In this document: piece by piece, positions 8,742 through 17,988 of the stretch | Position numbering within the stretch: the stretch's first letter is position 1 | How the letters are laid out: every line of letters begins with the position of its first letter | Assembly (NCBI RefSeq): GCF_000496835.1 | Contig: NZ_KI543237.1 | Location: 229,656 to 293,655 of the forward strand | Length of the DNA: 64,000 nucleotides | Direction: 5' to 3' | Source: Thalassobacillus devorans MSP14 | GTDB taxonomy: Bacteria > Bacillota > Bacilli > Bacillales > Halobacillaceae | Made by a program: the position numbers and the translations under genes | The notes under the pieces: generated by a model | Seen by the model: only the letters and a program-made list of their open reading frames with translations | The model's database searches: none | What the model was told of the DNA's origin: nothing

Positions 8742-9473
8742 CTACCAATACGTCCATGTATCTAAAATTCCAACGATGATTAATAATATACCAGCAATCC
8801 GCTGTACTATAGTACCGACACGGCGGCCTTTTCTTAATAGGTTACCACTTAACCCAAAATAAGCAATCAAACCGATGAAGATCAACAGGGGAATGGAAGT
8901 GCCTACACCGAAAACCAGGGGCATAATGCTGCCATAAGGTGTCGCTACTACAATTGGCATCAATGTAAAGAAAAACAACACGAACATGGTCGGACAAAAA
9001 GCCAGTGTAAATCCAACCCCCAGGAAAAAGCTGCCCCATGGTGAATGCCGACTCGTTAGGCTTTCCGGTAATTTAAGTAAGGTCACCGTCTTATTGAATT
9101 TAATCAGACCTGATAAGTAGATGCCGATCATTACTAATAAAGGCCCTATCGCTTTTCTCATCCAGGGAAACATGGCTTGTAAGTTCTGGAAGATGTCCCT
9201 GCCGAGCCACCAGAAGATAAATCCAAGTCCTGAGAAAACGATGATTTTCCCAATCATGAACATTCCAACAGAACCCCATGGTACTTTTTCACGTAGTGAT
9301 CGATTACCATATATGGTGATGGCGCCAATATTGCCTGTCAATTGACATGGAGCAGCTGCACCTACAAGTCCAAGCACCAGCGTATATAATAACGGCCACT
9401 CCTGTACACTGTATGAAAACCGGATAACCGGTTCCATTACCACCCTGCTGACCCAGTTCAAAATCTCATACAT
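8742..9473 (-). CDS. CcdA/DsbD-like or TauE-like six-helix membrane protein
   Basis: I start at the ATG at 9473, which has AAGGGGTGG 8 nt upstream; an in-frame GTG at 9485 lacks one. The 243 residues form about six transmembrane helices in two similar halves, each with a Cys-Pro or Pro-Cys turn: AAAPCQLTGN near residue 40 and LAFCPTMF near 155. Paired cysteines in helices 1 and 4 are the hallmark of CcdA/DsbD electron carriers, which move reducing power across the membrane for cytochrome c or copper-site maturation. Databases may label such proteins sulfite exporter TauE/SafE. It lies 23 nt upstream of the kinase gene and likely heads the operon. Confidence 0.7.
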   Translation of the reverse strand: MYEILNWVSRVVMEPVIRFSYSVQEWPLLYTLVLGLVGAAAPCQLTGNIGAITIYGNRSLREKVPWGSVGMFMIGKIIVFSGLGFIFWWLGRDIFQNLQAMFPWMRKAIGPLLVMIGIYLSGLIKFNKTVTLLKLPESLTSRHSPWGSFFLGVGFTLAFCPTMFVLFFFTLMPIVVATPYGSIMPLVFGVGTSIPLLIFIGLIAYFGLSGNLLRKGRRVGTIVQRIAGILLIIVGILDTWTYW

Positions 9474-9689
9474 TAACGGTACCACCCCTTTTTATGACAG
9501 TTTCATATTAGTAGTTAATTTTGCAGAAACCATGCATTTTCCTATAAAGGTTTTATAAAGGTAGTAGCAAAAAAAGATGCCCCATAAATAGTACGGACAT
9601 CATAGAAATAACCATATATTCTTTAAAAATCAGGCGGTGTATTGTTGATTTCTTACAAGAAACTTATTCAATAAAATGGCCGGATTATG

Positions 9690-10142
9690 GAAGACTTGAT
9701 TTCGAGATGTTTGGTCGAGTTTAGGGGCGTTGGGGAAGGATTCGCTTTCCGCGGGGAAGCCGGCAAGCCTCCTCGAGCTAAAGCTCTGCGGGGTCTTGCC
9801 AGTCTATCCTTTCCCGCAGGAGTCTCAACCTTCCCCTACGCCCCTTGCCACATGAGATTATCGAAATCTCTTTTGAATTTCCTTACCTGAATTTGAGAAA
9901 AACCCTGTCTCTATGCCGAATTGGTCATATTTTCTGCTTCAAAAGCACACCATTCTTGATAGGTGTTTCGAGATTCTTACAATCATATGGCGGCCAGGAA
10001 AACGGTGAGACTCCTGTGGGATGAACATGAGCGGTGAGATCCCGCAAGGCGAAGCCTGAGGAAGCTCACCACATGCCCACGGAAAGCGATCCGTTTTCCC
10101 AGCCGCCATAATCGCTACCTATAATCTCGAAACTGAGTCTTC
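9690..10142. repeat. Composite inverted repeat element, locus 1 (units A and B)
   Basis: This is a 453-bp element bounded by GAAGACTTGATTTCGAGA on the left and TCTCGAAACTGAGTCTTC on the right. It holds two structured units in inverted orientation: A (9723-9845, closing stem AGGGGCG/CGCCCCT) and B (9987-10109, closing stem ATGGCGGC/GCCGCCAT). Both contain the family core: a CGCTTTCC block, the CCTCGAGCT-aa-AGCTC type hairpin with GCGGGGTCT, and GGAGTCTC. Flanks are also conserved: AATGGCCG outside the left end and, in reverse complement, ATATAAGCTCCC outside the right end. Locus 1 is therefore inverted relative to loci 2 and 3. It occupies most of the gene-free stretch between the CcdA-like gene and minJ; 9474-9660 shows nothing else recognisable. 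Confidence 0.85.
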
Positions 10143-10251
10143 AGGAAAAGGGAGCTTATATGTCATGAACACGGAGAATTAAAAGTTCTGTTAATTAAAA
10201 TTAACTCCATTCTTATACGCTCTGGTTGCTGAAGACATTTTTCTATTGATT

Positions 10252-11436
10252 TTAATGGGATGCCGCTTTTCTTCTTACATTTTCTTTCACAAATAACAAG
10301 CCTAACTCATGTGGGTCGTTCTCATACATGGCACGTTGGGAGAAACGGATTTCTCCTCTGCTATCTCGGACTTCGATTTTACACAGTGCCCGATTCACCT
10401 GTAAAGCGTAATAGAACTCATCTTCATTTGTCACTTTTCTTTGGTTAACACGCTCAATCTGATCTCCTACTTCTACCCCCATCTGAGCAGCCGGGCTGTT
10501 TTTAATCACCCCAAGTACCTTCAAACCATCATCATTGGCAGAAAAGTAAGTACGCCTATTATCACGGATTCGATGGAGCATGCTGACGAGCATTTTACCG
10601 ATGACCGCAACTCCAATTGCAACGAAAGCCAGCCACTCCCACCAATAACTTGCAATAATAAGGGCCGACACCATTAAGGCAACCATAAACAAACCCGTCC
10701 CTGCCTTTTTCGCAGCTGCCACAGGATGCTGCCCTTTAGTTCTAAGTTCAAAGCCAGCCATCAAAGGAACCACCATTAACCCGTAACCACTTCCAGCTAT
10801 GTCAAGTAGCGGCCACCATGGTAGAAACGATGAGATAGCCCCGCCAGGAATTAGTACAAAAAAAGGAATTAAGCCAAGTTTTTTTAAGCGATGTTGTCCG
10901 ATCCACTTCCCTCGTGCCCCAGCTATTAATTCAGGGAAGGTCTCTTTTTGACTTAACCTTAACATCCATAAAGATTCTACTAATAATATTACTGCCATCA
11001 GCACACCAACCGCAGTCAATGATACACTGTCAATCATATTCTCCCATCTATCAGGCAAAATAGGGAGTGAAAATTCTTGTAGCGAAAAAATGAGACCATA
11101 ACTGATAGCAAATGTATAAGCTGCTGACAAAAAATCAAGGCGCATTGTCAAGCTTACTATCAAAATCACCGTGCTGATCAGTAAAATAACCGGAAAAGGT
11201 ATGACGATTCCAGCTCCAATCATAACGACAGATAAGAGTCCACCAGCAGAAAAACCAACCTTCCAGGTACCCTTCATCTCGGCAAATATATCAAAGACGC
11301 GGATACCGAACATACTTCTCTCAATGGTAATTCTCTTAATAGAAATGATAATACCGAATATAAAAAACCAGTAAAAAAGCGGTAGCGTTAATAATCTTTT
11401 TCCAACATTCGCTAACTCTTGCAGCCAGACTTCCAC
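10252..11436 (-). CDS. minJ: MinJ-like polytopic membrane protein with PDZ domain
   Basis: The 394-residue protein has about eight transmembrane helices in residues 15-285 and a C-terminal cytoplasmic PDZ domain (about 300-370; GLKVLGVIKNSPAAQMGVEVGDQIERVN). The architecture, length and position next to ctpB match B. subtilis MinJ, which bridges DivIVA and MinD to keep MinCD at poles and septa. B. subtilis has swrA between ctpB and minJ; here the gap is only 85 bp and holds no gene. Translation starts at GTG with AAGGAGG 8 nt upstream. No terminator is evident downstream, where repeat locus 1 begins about 110 bp away. Confidence 0.85.
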   Translation of the reverse strand: MEVWLQELANVGKRLLTLPLFYWFFIFGIIISIKRITIERSMFGIRVFDIFAEMKGTWKVGFSAGGLLSVVMIGAGIVIPFPVILLISTVILIVSLTMRLDFLSAAYTFAISYGLIFSLQEFSLPILPDRWENMIDSVSLTAVGVLMAVILLVESLWMLRLSQKETFPELIAGARGKWIGQHRLKKLGLIPFFVLIPGGAISSFLPWWPLLDIAGSGYGLMVVPLMAGFELRTKGQHPVAAAKKAGTGLFMVALMVSALIIASYWWEWLAFVAIGVAVIGKMLVSMLHRIRDNRRTYFSANDDGLKVLGVIKNSPAAQMGVEVGDQIERVNQRKVTNEDEFYYALQVNRALCKIEVRDSRGEIRFSQRAMYENDPHELGLLFVKENVRRKAASH

Positions 11437-11465
11437 TATTCATACCTCCTTATGTAAGCAGAAAA

Positions 11466-11492
11466 ATATCCGCAGTCAGTGACTACGGATAT
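11466..11492 (-). terminator. Hairpin between ctpB and minJ
   Basis: ATATCCG-c-AGTCA-g-TGACT-a-CGGATAT imperfect stem, followed on the minus strand by TTTTC. It is a modest terminator for ctpB that may allow readthrough into minJ. Confidence 0.6.
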
Positions 11493-11521
11493 AATTCGCT
11501 ATACATTTGTTAAATCCTGCT

Positions 11522-13051
11522 TTACTGCTGGAATAAAACCTCCAGGGCCTTTTCCATTTGTTTATCGTTCTTCTCGTCGCGGATCAGTTCCACTATTTTA
11601 GATTCAATAGAACCACCCGTTTTCTGATCGATCACGCCAGTCACTTCAAGACCTTCCTCTTTCTGGAATTTCTCGACGGCCTCTTCTGTACTCTTATCAA
11701 AATATCCATCCGTACGTGCTAATTCATAACCGAGACCTTTCAGCATCAACTGGATATTTTTTATTTTTTCACTATTTTGATCGAATTTCAGCGGCTTCTC
11801 TATTTCCACTGGATTCGTATAAAAATATGCAGGCTGCTTTACTTTAATGGTTGGTTTGACGCCTTTATCATGGATCCAGTTCCCTTCAGGAGTCAACCAT
11901 TTATACAAGGTTATTTTTATCGTACTGCCATCCCCCATTGGAATTGCCTGTTGGACCGTACCTTTACCAAAAGTAGTTTCACCGACCAGTTCATAACCGC
12001 CAGCTTCTTTCATGGCAGCCGCCAATATTTCGGATGCTGATGCGCTGCCTTCATCCATAAGTACCGTTACGGGATAATCCTTCTTTTTTTCTGTATTGGA
12101 GTAATAACGTTCTTTTTTCCCATTTTTATCTTCGACTTGTACATATGGTACATCATCTGGGATAAAATTCTTTAAGATTTCCTGCACATCCGTAAATAAA
12201 CCGCCAGGATTTCCTCGTACATCTATGATTAAACCTTCCATGCCTTTACTTTCTAATTCATCCAAGGCTTTTTTGAACTCATCAGAGGTCTTTTCTGAAA
12301 AAGAGGTAATTTCAATTACTCCCGCTTTTTGGCCGTCTACTTCTTTTATTTCAGAATGCACGGTTTCCAGAGGGATATCGTCGCGGACAATTTTTATGGT
12401 AAGCGGGTCGGAAACACCTGGCCGGTCAATTTTCAAACTTACTTCTGTGCCTTTTTCCCCTCTGATTTTCAAAACAGTTTCGTATAGATCAAGACCTTCT
12501 ACACTTTCTCCATCTACTGCAAGAATCTGATCATTCGGTTTCAAGCCTGCTTCTTCAGCAGGTGAACCTTTGATAGGAGCTACAATCGTCACCTTATCAT
12601 CGACCATGCTGACTTCCGCACCAATTCCTTCAAATGAAGATTCTATGGATTGATCGAACTGCTTCATTGTTTCTTTATCCATATATACACTATATGGATC
12701 GTCCAGGGTTTCGAGCATCCCCTGTATCGCACCTTCAATCAGCTGCTTTTTTTCTACATCCTGCACATAATTTTCCTGGATGATATTATAGGCCTGCTCC
12801 ACTTTCTTCATGTCTGCTGAACCGTTGCCATTCTTCCCATTAGAAGCTGCGAACTTCTCTAATATACTTTGGCGCTCACTTTCACTCAAGTCAGCAAAGC
12901 TTTCTGCTTTTTGATCGGTTTGTCCACTGTTATCCGCAGGCTCGCCTGGTTCTGATTGAGCAAGCTTAATGCCAAAAAACGAACCGGCAGCTCCAAGCAG
13001 CAACGCGGCCACCAGCAGAATGACGACATGACTTTTTTTCAAATTCATCAT
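11522..13051 (-). CDS. ctpB: CtpB-type S41 carboxyl-terminal processing protease
   Basis: The protein has an N-terminal anchor (hydrophobic residues about 10-28), an acidic linker, a PDZ domain (about 145-215; AGLKPNDQILAVDGESV) and an S41 protease domain. The nucleophile box is GSASASEI (near 337-344) and the catalytic lysine lies in FGKGTVQ (near 365). A peptidoglycan-binding_1 domain ends the protein (GYFDKSTEEAVEKFQKEEG, about 445-490). B. subtilis CtpB cleaves SpoIVFA during sporulation and is placed in this same neighbourhood. GAGGG lies 5 nt from the ATG chosen; an in-frame GTG two codons upstream overlaps the ribosome-binding site. Numbers count from that GTG. Confidence 0.92.
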   Translation of the reverse strand: MMNLKKSHVVILLVAALLLGAAGSFFGIKLAQSEPGEPADNSGQTDQKAESFADLSESERQSILEKFAASNGKNGNGSADMKKVEQAYNIIQENYVQDVEKKQLIEGAIQGMLETLDDPYSVYMDKETMKQFDQSIESSFEGIGAEVSMVDDKVTIVAPIKGSPAEEAGLKPNDQILAVDGESVEGLDLYETVLKIRGEKGTEVSLKIDRPGVSDPLTIKIVRDDIPLETVHSEIKEVDGQKAGVIEITSFSEKTSDEFKKALDELESKGMEGLIIDVRGNPGGLFTDVQEILKNFIPDDVPYVQVEDKNGKKERYYSNTEKKKDYPVTVLMDEGSASASEILAAAMKEAGGYELVGETTFGKGTVQQAIPMGDGSTIKITLYKWLTPEGNWIHDKGVKPTIKVKQPAYFYTNPVEIEKPLKFDQNSEKIKNIQLMLKGLGYELARTDGYFDKSTEEAVEKFQKEEGLEVTGVIDQKTGGSIESKIVELIRDEKNDKQMEKALEVLFQQ

Positions 13052-13099
13052 TTTCACCCTCTATCATTAGAAATTCCATGGGGTAGCTCGTAATTGCAG

Positions 13100-13135
13100 A
13101 AAAAGGCATCACACCGAATTGTGCGATGCCTTTTT
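13100..13135 (-). terminator. Terminator of the M23 hydrolase gene
   Basis: AAAAAGGCATC / GATGCCTTTTT with an inner CACA/TGTG extension; T-rich on both strands. Confidence 0.88.
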
Positions 13136-13181
13136 CTATTATAGTTTATGAACTGCATGTCCTGGTAATACCATGATTTAT

Positions 13182-14546
13182 TTAATTAAGGTATGGCATT
13201 GGATTGATGCCGCCTTTATGGCTCCATGAACCATTGTGTACTTCAAAGTGTAAATGGCTGCCGAAAGATTGTCCGGTATTACCCATAGCTCCAATATTCT
13301 GCCCGTTACCTACGGACTGACCAAGGGAAACAGCACGGCTGGACATATGCGCATATACGGTAGTCTTATTATACTGCGGATGGTAGATATATACAACATT
13401 ACCATAACTGCTGGAATAGGAAGAACGCGTAACTGTTCCAGCTGCAGCTGCACTGATTGGAGTGCCGGTACCATTGGCAATATCAATTCCTAAATGGTTG
13501 CCTAAACTGCGCGTGCCATAACCGGAGCTTAAACGCCCGGATGCAGGCCAGCTGAAGATTCCGCTGCCACCTGAGCTGCTGCTTGCACTGGCTGAAGTCT
13601 GTTGTGGCTGGCTCTCTTCCTGCTGTGCTTGCAACGCCTCTAAACGCTCACGCTCTTTACGTGCGGCTTCTTCTTTTTTACGTTGTTTTTTCAGTCGTGC
13701 CTGACGCTCTAATTCTTTTTGACGGGCAATTTCCTGTTCAATTTGGCTTTTCTTTTGACCTGCCTGCTGCATTGCTTTTTCGATTGCAGCAGCCTGGTCT
13801 CTTAATACTTTCTCTTCTTCTTCCAGTGACATTTTATGTTCATGCAGGGATTCATGCTGCTTTTCCAGTTTCTTTAATAGCTCTTTCTTTTCTTTTTTCT
13901 GGCTATCAAGTTGCGCTTTCAAATCTTCCAGCTGTTTTTTCTGTGCTTTCAGCTGCTTCATCTTTTCTTCTACTTGTTTTTTCTTCTCTTCCAGTTCTTT
14001 CTTTTCTGCAATATGGGTATCCATGATGTTTTTATCCTGGTCCATGATTGTAGTTACCGCACTGGCCCTGTCCAGAAAATCACCAAAGTCCTGTGCTCCT
14101 AAAAGAACCTCTAAGTAGCTTACATTTCCTCCGTTGCTTTGAAGGGATTTCAAGCGATCCGTCAATACTTCTTCACGCTTGGCAATACGTTTCTTCAATG
14201 CTTTGATCTCTTCTTTTAATTTAGCGATTTCTTCTTCCGTTTTTTTGATTTCAGCTTGTTTGGCGTTCAGCTTTTCCTGTGTATCTGATAGTTTCCGATC
14301 CAAAGCAGCAATCTGTTCCTCTGTGTCTGCCTGCTCTGCAAGGTTCTTCTCTATCTTGTCTTCTGTTTTACTTTTTTCATCTCTGACAGAAGCTTTATCG
14401 GAATTTATATTTCCCTTTTCTTGTTCTAATTGGTTCAGTTCTTTCTTAATTTCTTCCAGTTCACTGTTGGCGAATACTTCACCTGTTGAGAAAAGAGTGG
14501 TTGCTGTCACCATTACTGTAGTTAAGACAGTGAAAAACTTCTTCAT
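13182..14546 (-). CDS. Coiled-coil M23 murein hydrolase (EnvC-like, FtsEX partner)
   Basis: I start at ATG 14546 (MKKFFTVLTTVMV, a signal peptide), which has GGGAGG 9 nt upstream; an in-frame TTG six codons earlier has none. After the signal peptide a very long charged coiled coil (about residues 25-300, rich in K, E, Q) leads to a Ser-rich linker. The C-terminal LytM/M23 domain carries GNHLGIDIA, a central HMSSR-containing strand and HLHFEVHNG, supplying the zinc ligands. In B. subtilis the FtsEX-activated hydrolase is CwlO, an NlpC/P60 enzyme. Here the gene just downstream of ftsX encodes an EnvC/PcsB-like coiled coil fused to a seemingly active M23 domain, which suggests FtsEX controls it. 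Confidence 0.88.
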   Translation of the reverse strand: MKKFFTVLTTVMVTATTLFSTGEVFANSELEEIKKELNQLEQEKGNINSDKASVRDEKSKTEDKIEKNLAEQADTEEQIAALDRKLSDTQEKLNAKQAEIKKTEEEIAKLKEEIKALKKRIAKREEVLTDRLKSLQSNGGNVSYLEVLLGAQDFGDFLDRASAVTTIMDQDKNIMDTHIAEKKELEEKKKQVEEKMKQLKAQKKQLEDLKAQLDSQKKEKKELLKKLEKQHESLHEHKMSLEEEEKVLRDQAAAIEKAMQQAGQKKSQIEQEIARQKELERQARLKKQRKKEEAARKERERLEALQAQQEESQPQQTSASASSSSGGSGIFSWPASGRLSSGYGTRSLGNHLGIDIANGTGTPISAAAAGTVTRSSYSSSYGNVVYIYHPQYNKTTVYAHMSSRAVSLGQSVGNGQNIGAMGNTGQSFGSHLHFEVHNGSWSHKGGINPMPYLN

Positions 14547-14621
14547 CTCCTGGTTCCTCCCCAAATTTTAACTATTCAAATCATGTTTTTCTATCTAATA
14601 CACCGGATAATATAATTATCG

Positions 14622-15518
14622 TTATACTTTCAAAAACTTACGTACACTCATGACGCTTCCCCAGATTCCAATAAACACTCCGATGCCGAGAATCAATAAA
14701 GAAAGCTGCCATGCAAATGGATCGAAAGGAAGCAGCTGGATAAACTCGAATTGAATTTTATCTCTCAGCTTGTAATACAAGTAATAATAACCTGATACAA
14801 CTGCCGTAATCGGGATGATAGCCCCGAGAACTCCCAGAAGCATTCCTTCAATGAAAAATGGCCAGCGAATGAAACCGTTTGTCGCTCCAACCAGCTTCAT
14901 AATGCCTATTTCTTTTTTACGGGCAATAATTGTGATTTTAATCGTATTGGAAATCAGGAATATAGCCGTAAATACGAGCGCAATAATTAAAGCCAGACCG
15001 ATGGTCCGTGCATATTCATTGAACTGAAGAAGTCTTTGGACGATTTCTTCTCCGTAGTTGACTTCTGAAACTCCTTTAATGCTTTTGATCTTATCCGCTA
15101 CCGCTATGGTCTCGGTGGGATCTGAAGGTTTCACCACAAAAGCATCTTTCAGTGGGTTGCTTTGGTCAAATAGTTCAAAGGCTTTCCCTTCGTCGCCCAT
15201 ACTTTCAATCAACTGCTCCAGTTCCTTCTCTTTAGAAGAAAACTTGACACTTCTTACATCTGAAATCGACTTCAACTCTTTTTCGACACGGTTGATATCC
15301 TGATCATCCTGAAGTGTCCGATCCAGCAATACTTTAATTTCTACATCCTTTTCAACTTCCTGCGTGATTTGATTTAAATTCAACATCAATGCAAGGAATA
15401 CACCGACAAGTAGCAGTGTGGTGGTTACTGCCCCGACGGATGAAACAGTCATCCAGCCATTACGCCATACACTCTTGCTGCCTTCACGAAAATGTCTGCC
15501 CATTGTCCTAAGCTTCAT
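14622..15518 (-). CDS. ftsX: Cell-division ABC transporter permease FtsX
   Basis: The 298-residue protein (MKLRTMGRHFREG start) has the FtsX layout: TM1 near residue 30, a large extracellular domain (about 50-160) and three C-terminal transmembrane helices (VFTAIFLISNTIKITI, GVLGAIIPITAVV and LSLLILGIGVFIG). With FtsE it transmits ATP-driven motion to an extracellular murein hydrolase. The ATG at 15518 is favoured because GGTGAG precedes it by 7 nt; it overlaps the end of ftsE by 11 nt. Longer upstream starts within ftsE lack such a site. Confidence 0.94.
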   Translation of the reverse strand: MKLRTMGRHFREGSKSVWRNGWMTVSSVGAVTTTLLLVGVFLALMLNLNQITQEVEKDVEIKVLLDRTLQDDQDINRVEKELKSISDVRSVKFSSKEKELEQLIESMGDEGKAFELFDQSNPLKDAFVVKPSDPTETIAVADKIKSIKGVSEVNYGEEIVQRLLQFNEYARTIGLALIIALVFTAIFLISNTIKITIIARKKEIGIMKLVGATNGFIRWPFFIEGMLLGVLGAIIPITAVVSGYYYLYYKLRDKIQFEFIQLLPFDPFAWQLSLLILGIGVFIGIWGSVMSVRKFLKV

Positions 15519-16194
15519 AACCGTACTCACCCCGGTGTTCATCACGCGCTACCAATCCATCTTCAATGGCTATGACCCGTTTTCTCATTTTATCGACAAT
15601 ATCTTTACTATGAGTAGCCATCACTACGGTAGTTCCTGATGCATTTATTTCCTCTAAGATGCTCATGATTTCCCATGAGGTTTCAGGATCAAGGTTTCCT
15701 GTAGGTTCGTCGGCAATCAGCAGCTTCGGATAATTGACGATAGCACGAGCAATCGATACCCGCTGCTGTTCACCACCCGACAACTCGTCCGGAATAAACC
15801 GTGCCTTGTTTTTCAGCCGAACCTGGTCTAATACATCCATGACCCGCTTTCGAATGTTTTTTTGCGACTCTTCTATCACTTCAAGTGCGAAAGCGATGTT
15901 TTCATAGACTGATAGTTTAGGAAGTAAACGGAAATCCTGATACACCACGCCGATTTGGCGGCGAAGTTTAGGGATTTTCCTTTCTTTTAATTTAGAAAGA
16001 TTAATATTGTTCACTAATACGGTGCCTTTGGTCGGTTTCTCTTCACGGAACATCAATCGTGTAAACGTCGACTTCCCAGCCCCGCTTGGACCTACTACAT
16101 ATACAAACTCGCCTTGAGCTATATGTACATCTATTCCATTCAAAGCCGTAACCCCATTTGGATACGTCTTATAAACAGATTGCATTTCTATCAT
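15508..16194 (-). CDS. ftsE: Cell-division ATP-binding protein FtsE
   Basis: The 228-residue ABC ATPase has Walker A GPSGAGKS (35-42), signature LSGGEQQR, Walker B LLIADEPTGNLD and the H-loop MATHSK. It is the ATPase subunit of FtsEX at the membrane. The start is the ATG of MIEMQSVYKTYPNG, preceded by AAAGGTGA; the frame is open further upstream but without family similarity. It overlaps ftsX and is followed by the M23 hydrolase gene, a likely operon. Confidence 0.96.
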   Translation of the reverse strand: MIEMQSVYKTYPNGVTALNGIDVHIAQGEFVYVVGPSGAGKSTFTRLMFREEKPTKGTVLVNNINLSKLKERKIPKLRRQIGVVYQDFRLLPKLSVYENIAFALEVIEESQKNIRKRVMDVLDQVRLKNKARFIPDELSGGEQQRVSIARAIVNYPKLLIADEPTGNLDPETSWEIMSILEEINASGTTVVMATHSKDIVDKMRKRVIAIEDGLVARDEHRGEYGYEA

Positions 16195-16422
16195 ATAAAA
16201 ATCACCTTTATTTTCCTTTGTTGTAATTCTCCTGTTGCTTAAGCATATATTTACCAAATCTGAATTCTGCTGGATAACCATAAACATTATAACATCATCA
16301 TTCGCCTTTTTATGACACAAAATTATTACATTTTCATTTCAAATTGACTTATTGCTTAACAAAATTGCAATATTAGCCACGAATCGACAAATGATGCTGG
16401 CGGTTTTCATTGTAAAAAACAC

Positions 16423-16450
16423 AAAAAAGCTCGAGCAAGTGCTCAAGCTT
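16423..16450 (-). terminator. Terminator of cccB
   Basis: AAGCTcGAGC-aagt-GCTCaAGCTT stem followed on the minus strand by six U. Confidence 0.85.
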
Positions 16451-16471
16451 CTTTGTTAAGTATTACCTTTT

Positions 16472-16831
16472 TTACTTTTGAGTAGCTAACCAGCCAGCAA
16501 TCATCTCTGCATCTTCACCAGTAGCTTGCCCGGCAGGCATAGAACCTTTTCCGTTCTTGATGATTTCAAGAATTTCCTCTTTGGAATACTTGGATCCAAC
16601 CTCTTTGAGAGAAGGGCCCGCACCACCAGAAAGATCACCGCCATGACAGCTTGCGCAGCTTTCCTGAAAAGCCTGTTCAGCAGCTGCAGTGTCAACTTCA
16701 CCGCCGCCACCGTTTTCTTCTGTACCGGCATCGCCGCCGCCATTCTCTTCAGCGCCTTCATCTCCGCCGCCACCGCATGCTCCGAGCACTAGCGCAGAAC
16801 CAAAAAGTACAGCCATTAACGCTTTCTTCAT
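16472..16831 (-). CDS. cccB: Cytochrome c-551, membrane lipoprotein
   Basis: The 119-residue protein has a lipoprotein signal (lipobox LVLGAC, acylated Cys19), a Gly/Glu-rich flexible linker (20-47) and a class I cytochrome c domain. The heme site is CASCH at 59-63 and the distal ligand is Met98 in GSMPAG. It carries electrons at the outer face of the membrane. B. subtilis cccB is located directly upstream of ftsEX, the same arrangement as here. The acidic low-complexity linker is longer than in many homologues. Confidence 0.94.
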   Translation of the reverse strand: MKKALMAVLFGSALVLGACGGGGDEGAEENGGGDAGTEENGGGGEVDTAAAEQAFQESCASCHGGDLSGGAGPSLKEVGSKYSKEEILEIIKNGKGSMPAGQATGEDAEMIAGWLATQK

Positions 16832-16898
16832 TTCTTTACTCCCCCAATCGAAGTAGTTTTATGATAGCGTATACACCATCAAGAATATTATAACCAAT

Positions 16899-17774
16899 TC
16901 AGGAAGTTTTAAAACCCTTGCCTAGAACCTCTGTGGCGTTCATTGCCACAACAAATGCCTCCGGGTCAATCATTTTAACAGTTTGTGTCAATTTGATGAA
17001 TTCGTTCTGCTGGACCACACACATGATCACTTTTCGGCTTTGTTCCGTGTATCCGCCTGAACCTTCAAGCACTGTGACTCCACGATCAATTTCATTCAAA
17101 ATCGCTGCTCGTACTTCTTCGACATTCTCGGATATAATCATGACATTTTTTGAAGTGTTCAGGCCAACTTGTACAAAATCGATGGTCCTGCTGGTAGCAA
17201 ACAAACCGATCAATGCATATAAACCCTCTTCCACGGAGAAAACAACGGCTGAAGTAGTAACAATCATACCATCAAGCATTGCTAAGCTTATTCCCAACGG
17301 CAGGTGCGTATATTTATGAATGATTTGAGCTGCTAAATCAATTCCTCCAGTCGAGGCTCTGCCACGAAAAACAATGCCAAGGCCCAGCCCCACGCCCATG
17401 CCTCCGAAAATAGCTCCCAATAAAGGATTTGGCGTAGCTGGTGACAACCCGCTTGTCAGGTAAACGAAAAGCGGAAGAATAAGTGTTCCGACAAAAGATT
17501 TCAGTCCAAAGTTTTTACCAAGTATGATTACCCCTGTAATGAATAAGGGTACGTTCAATAAACCTTGCACCAGGCCTGGCTCCCAGCCGAAGACTCCTTT
17601 TGTGATGGTACTGATGCCGGCAACCCCACCTGATGCAATATTGTTAGGAAGTAAAAAGACGTTAAATGCTAAAGCCACAAAAAAAGATCCGATTATCACA
17701 AAGCTATATTCCAAAAAATGCCGCAGTATACCCGGCATAGGTTCCCTGCGGTATCGATTTGCCATCATCATCAT
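16899..17774 (-). CDS. yvjA: YitT/YvjA-family membrane protein (DUF161 plus DUF2179)
   Basis: The 291-residue protein has five to six transmembrane helices (about 15-205, including FVALAFNVFLLPNNIASGGVA and GLGIVFRGRASTGGID) and a cytosolic DUF2179 domain at the C terminus (about 210-290; RGVTVLEGSGGYTEQSRKV). The family has no established transport activity. The B. subtilis member yvjA occupies the same place between cccB and prfB. GAGGTGG with 6 nt spacing supports the ATG at 17774 over an upstream start. Confidence 0.85.
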   Translation of the reverse strand: MMMMANRYRREPMPGILRHFLEYSFVIIGSFFVALAFNVFLLPNNIASGGVAGISTITKGVFGWEPGLVQGLLNVPLFITGVIILGKNFGLKSFVGTLILPLFVYLTSGLSPATPNPLLGAIFGGMGVGLGLGIVFRGRASTGGIDLAAQIIHKYTHLPLGISLAMLDGMIVTTSAVVFSVEEGLYALIGLFATSRTIDFVQVGLNTSKNVMIISENVEEVRAAILNEIDRGVTVLEGSGGYTEQSRKVIMCVVQQNEFIKLTQTVKMIDPEAFVVAMNATEVLGKGFKTS

Positions 17775-17953
17775 TACTATCCACCTCATGTATGTTCATT
17801 CTGCACAGTAATAATCCTTCTATTCTCCATTATCTATCGCTCACGAGATAGGAGTATAACACTGGAAGCACACGCTGTAAACGACAATAAAATAACGTAT
17901 TAACACGGTAAAGCGCATAAAAGCAACTGGACAGTAACTGGGATAAAAACAAA

Positions 17954-17979
17954 GCTGGAGGGATATTCGTCCCTCCAGC
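17954..17979 (-). terminator. Terminator of galU
   Basis: GCTGGAGGGA / TCCCTCCAGC perfect 10-bp stem; the minus strand continues TTTGTTTTT. Confidence 0.9.
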
Positions 17980-17988
17980 AAGAATTTT

